A stretch of DNA of 21,190 bases from Chloroflexota bacterium (GTDB lineage: Bacteria; Chloroflexota; Dormibacteria; CF-121), in assembly GCA_005880605.1 (NCBI GenBank), contig VBIS01000083.1, forward strand, positions 1 to 21,190. Direction: 5' to 3'. The notes under the pieces are model-generated. The model was not told the DNA's origin. It ran no database searches and saw nothing but the letters and a program-made list of their open reading frames with translations. Below, piece after piece: positions 19,525 to 21,190 of this stretch (position 1 is its first letter; each line of letters begins with the position of its first letter). A program made the position numbers and the translations under genes.

Positions 19525-20883
19525 TTAGCAGTTGTGCGCGTAACCGCTGAATCCGGAATACAAGTCGGCATTGATACTTGTGGTGCGCGGACCCATGAAG
19601 GTCATGCGACCGTCCCACGTCGGGCCCAATACCGGCTCGATGCCACCGCGAGCGAACCACTGGGCGAAGACTTCGTCCTCAGGGTGCCAGAGACCACTGT
19701 TACGAGTATCGAGGTTGTTGCCGTTCAACCCGAACCAGATACCTACGACGGGGTCACCGACTTCGAGGACCCTCGTGCAACCGTATTGGGGAGCCGACGC
19801 TACCTTCCACGGCTGCACCGCGTTGTTGGTGTATGGGTCGTCGAGCCACTCGGAAACCTCGTGGCTGAGCGCATGGATGTCTGACAGGCCGCGTGTCGGC
19901 CTGGGAGCCGTGCGAGTGCCCGTGTAGTCAGTCAGGAAACCGGAGTATGTCCCCGGCGTCACGTACGCCGTGTACATGAACGTCTGGACCGCCTGCTTGC
20001 CCTGTCCGTTCAGCGTTCCGGTACCATGGCCGACCGGCATTGCGGCGCCGTGGTAGCCCAGGATGCAGCAGTTCTGATAACCAATCGGGCTGCCCTTGAT
20101 GTAGAGCAGGACGTTGTCGGTCAGGAAGATCGGCACCGTCGTAGCCGAAATCTGCATCGAGCTCATCAGGCTCTGCAGCTGTGTCGAGAACCAGTTGACT
20201 TCCGCGAGCCCGGTATAGTCCGCGTTCGTCTGCAGCCCATGCGTCTGGCGCCACTGGGAGACTGGGCGCTCATAGGCAATACCCTTGGTCGACGGAACGT
20301 CGAGGGTCTGCGTCGGGGCCATCGTGTAGTCCAGCTTGACGTGGTAGGTGGAAGCGATCTTATTGAACTGGGCGCGCATGTAGACATCTCCCAGTTGGCC
20401 CGCGTCACCACCCAAATCAGTTGGGTAGCTGTAGTCGGAGAAGACCGGCGAAGCCTCCGTCTGGCTCAGCTTGCTGGTGCCGTCGAACGTGTGATTCACG
20501 AACTGCGGCTGAAAGGCGGGATATCCCTGGCCGACAAGGCTCGACGGATCCTGCCCAGCGGCAACGAAGTTCATCTTGAGCGGGATGATCACCGTGTGGA
20601 CGGTGGTTGAGCCTCCCACCCTGGGGTCGGTTCCCACCATGGTGATGGGATAGGTCACGCCGTTGGTCGGGTCGGTGTACTGGAACGTCCAGTGCGGGAT
20701 TGTCGTGGCGCCAGCCAGGAATTGCGGAGCAACGCTCCCCTGGGTGGTGAATAGGGCTTCCCCCTCGGGCTGAGCCGTTGCCGTGGCGGCGAAGGCGTTA
20801 GAGGCGGAAGCGGCAACGGCGCCGGCGGCGAGAAGCGCGGGTCCGAACGCGGCGAGCACGCGTAAACGATGCGATTTGGTCAA
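19525..20883 (-). CDS. Secreted protein of unknown function with HEVSE metallopeptidase-like motif
   Basis: A 452-residue exported protein. The signal peptide has a basic start (TKSHRLR), a hydrophobic core (about 9-24) and a likely cleavage after AFA at residue 32. The mature part is rich in Thr, Gly, Tyr and Asn with few charges, typical of secreted beta-rich proteins. Near residue 335 it has DIHALSHEVSEWLDDPY; HEVSE (341-345) resembles a zinc-peptidase HExx(H/E) helix followed by a conserved-looking DP and NN. Four cysteines remain (271, 272, 369, 452). I do not recognise a characterised relative. The TTG start at 20883 was chosen because GGGAGGG lies 5 bases upstream and the signal peptide starts there; a TTG ten codons earlier has no such site. 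Confidence 0.8.
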   Translation of the reverse strand: MTKSHRLRVLAAFGPALLAAGAVAASASNAFAATATAQPEGEALFTTQGSVAPQFLAGATTIPHWTFQYTDPTNGVTYPITMVGTDPRVGGSTTVHTVIIPLKMNFVAAGQDPSSLVGQGYPAFQPQFVNHTFDGTSKLSQTEASPVFSDYSYPTDLGGDAGQLGDVYMRAQFNKIASTYHVKLDYTMAPTQTLDVPSTKGIAYERPVSQWRQTHGLQTNADYTGLAEVNWFSTQLQSLMSSMQISATTVPIFLTDNVLLYIKGSPIGYQNCCILGYHGAAMPVGHGTGTLNGQGKQAVQTFMYTAYVTPGTYSGFLTDYTGTRTAPRPTRGLSDIHALSHEVSEWLDDPYTNNAVQPWKVASAPQYGCTRVLEVGDPVVGIWFGLNGNNLDTRNSGLWHPEDEVFAQWFARGGIEPVLGPTWDGRMTFMGPRTTSINADLYSGFSGYAHNC

Positions 20884-20888
20884 GCATT

Positions 20889-20895
20889 CCCTCCC
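20889..20895 (-). promoter_or_regulatory. Ribosome binding site fixing the TTG start of the secreted protein
   Basis: Minus strand GGGAGGG, 5 bases before TTG at 20883. It supports the rare TTG start over the longer open frame beginning at 20913. Confidence 0.75.
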
Positions 20896-20915
20896 TTCTG
20901 GGTTGATTCCCAAAC

Positions 20916-20944
20916 ACGATATCGCCCGTCCGGCTCTAAGTCAA
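20916..20944 (-). promoter_or_regulatory. Predicted sigma70-type promoter of the secreted-protein gene
   Basis: On the minus strand TTGACT (20939-20944), a 17-base spacer and TATCGT (20916-20921). It lies 33 bases upstream of the TTG start, giving a leader of about 25 bases that includes the ribosome site. Spacing and hexamers fit a housekeeping promoter well. Confidence 0.65.
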
Positions 20945-20961
20945 CGTTCAGTTAACCGGTG

Positions 20962-21190
20962 TTAAGGCTGGCGCGGGACTACTGGCTTTCTTGAGCCCGT
21001 TTGGTCCTTGACACGGCCGTCCCGAACGACAACGCCCTCTCGGCGCAGCCGCCGTGCCTGCTCCACTTGGCTGTGCGCGGCCAGGTCTCCGTTGGCGCGG
21101 ATCACCCGCCACCAGGGCAGGGCCTCGCCCGAGGCAAGGACGTTGCCGACGGCCCGTGCCGCACGCGGATAGCCGGCTCGGCGCGCAACT
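20962..21190 (-). CDS. Alkyltransferase-like (ATL) protein, MGMT DNA-binding domain, 5' end cut by window
   Basis: Partial gene; the last 75 codons are present, ending in TAA at 20962, and the 5' end lies beyond the window. The text VARRAGYPRAARAVGNVLAS is the winged-helix core of the O6-alkylguanine-DNA alkyltransferase family. The active-site region reads PWWRVI where true alkyltransferases have PCHRVI, so the acceptor Cys is Trp. That is the mark of ATL proteins, which bind O6-alkylguanine without transferring the alkyl group and flag it for nucleotide excision repair. After it come the expected QVEQARRLRREGV helix and a variable basic tail. The gene is the neighbour upstream of the secreted-protein gene, whose promoter begins 18 bases after this stop. 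Confidence 0.85.
   Translation of the reverse strand, partial: VARRAGYPRAARAVGNVLASGEALPWWRVIRANGDLAAHSQVEQARRLRREGVVVRDGRVKDQTGSRKPVVPRQP

Overview
The window is high-GC DNA (roughly two thirds G+C by eye), densely packed with genes and rich in GTG/TTG starts. No rRNA, tRNA, CRISPR array, phage gene or transposase was found. The gene mix suggests a free-living, probably soil, aerobic heterotroph of a non-proteobacterial high-GC lineage. It includes an archaeal-type glycogen debranching enzyme, a halophile/archaea-like glucose dehydrogenase, zinc-ribbon membrane proteins and a secreted protein with an HEVSE motif. Chloroflexota or Candidatus Dormibacterota is my best guess, but this is inference from gene style only.

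Positions 18-11041 form one uninterrupted minus-strand run of ten genes with short gaps or overlaps. In transcription order they are: an APC-type amino-acid permease, an SDR oxidoreductase, an aldehyde dehydrogenase, a glutamine-synthetase-like ligase, a small Hsp20 chaperone, a UbiA-type prenyltransferase, a SAM methyltransferase, a glucose 1-dehydrogenase, a GH133-type glycogen debranching enzyme and a kynurenine-formamidase/cyclase-family metal hydrolase. The first four look like an uptake and gamma-glutamylation route for an amine. The last three could turn glycogen branch-point glucose into gluconolactone and onward. A sigma70-like promoter precedes the permease.

Positions 11198-12823 hold three plus-strand genes: a secreted lytic transglycosylase, a hemerythrin and a stand-alone cyclic-nucleotide-binding protein. 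They are followed by a convergent minus-strand pair (12867-14643) of zinc-ribbon/transmembrane proteins with unrelated extracytoplasmic domains. Positions 14791-19472 carry an AlkA-like DNA glycosylase, a cysteine-less A-type iron-sulfur-carrier homologue (minus strand), and a plus-strand set of an ATP-grasp ligase, a type II NADH dehydrogenase and a HAD phosphatase, closed by a strong terminator at 19478. The right end has a minus-strand secreted protein of unknown function with a clear promoter and a TTG start, and the 3' part of an alkyltransferase-like (ATL) DNA repair protein cut by the window edge.

The most distinctive non-coding feature is a family of five to six short palindromic repeats at 12305, 12839, 15703, 15729, 17451 and 17494, all in the same orientation. 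Three full copies can fold either as a 9-10 bp hairpin or, using the 3' arm plus the conserved tail, as a canonical G-quadruplex. Two copies lie inside the 5' end of the NADH dehydrogenase reading frame and are read through in frame. No stretch longer than 300 bases lacks a gene.
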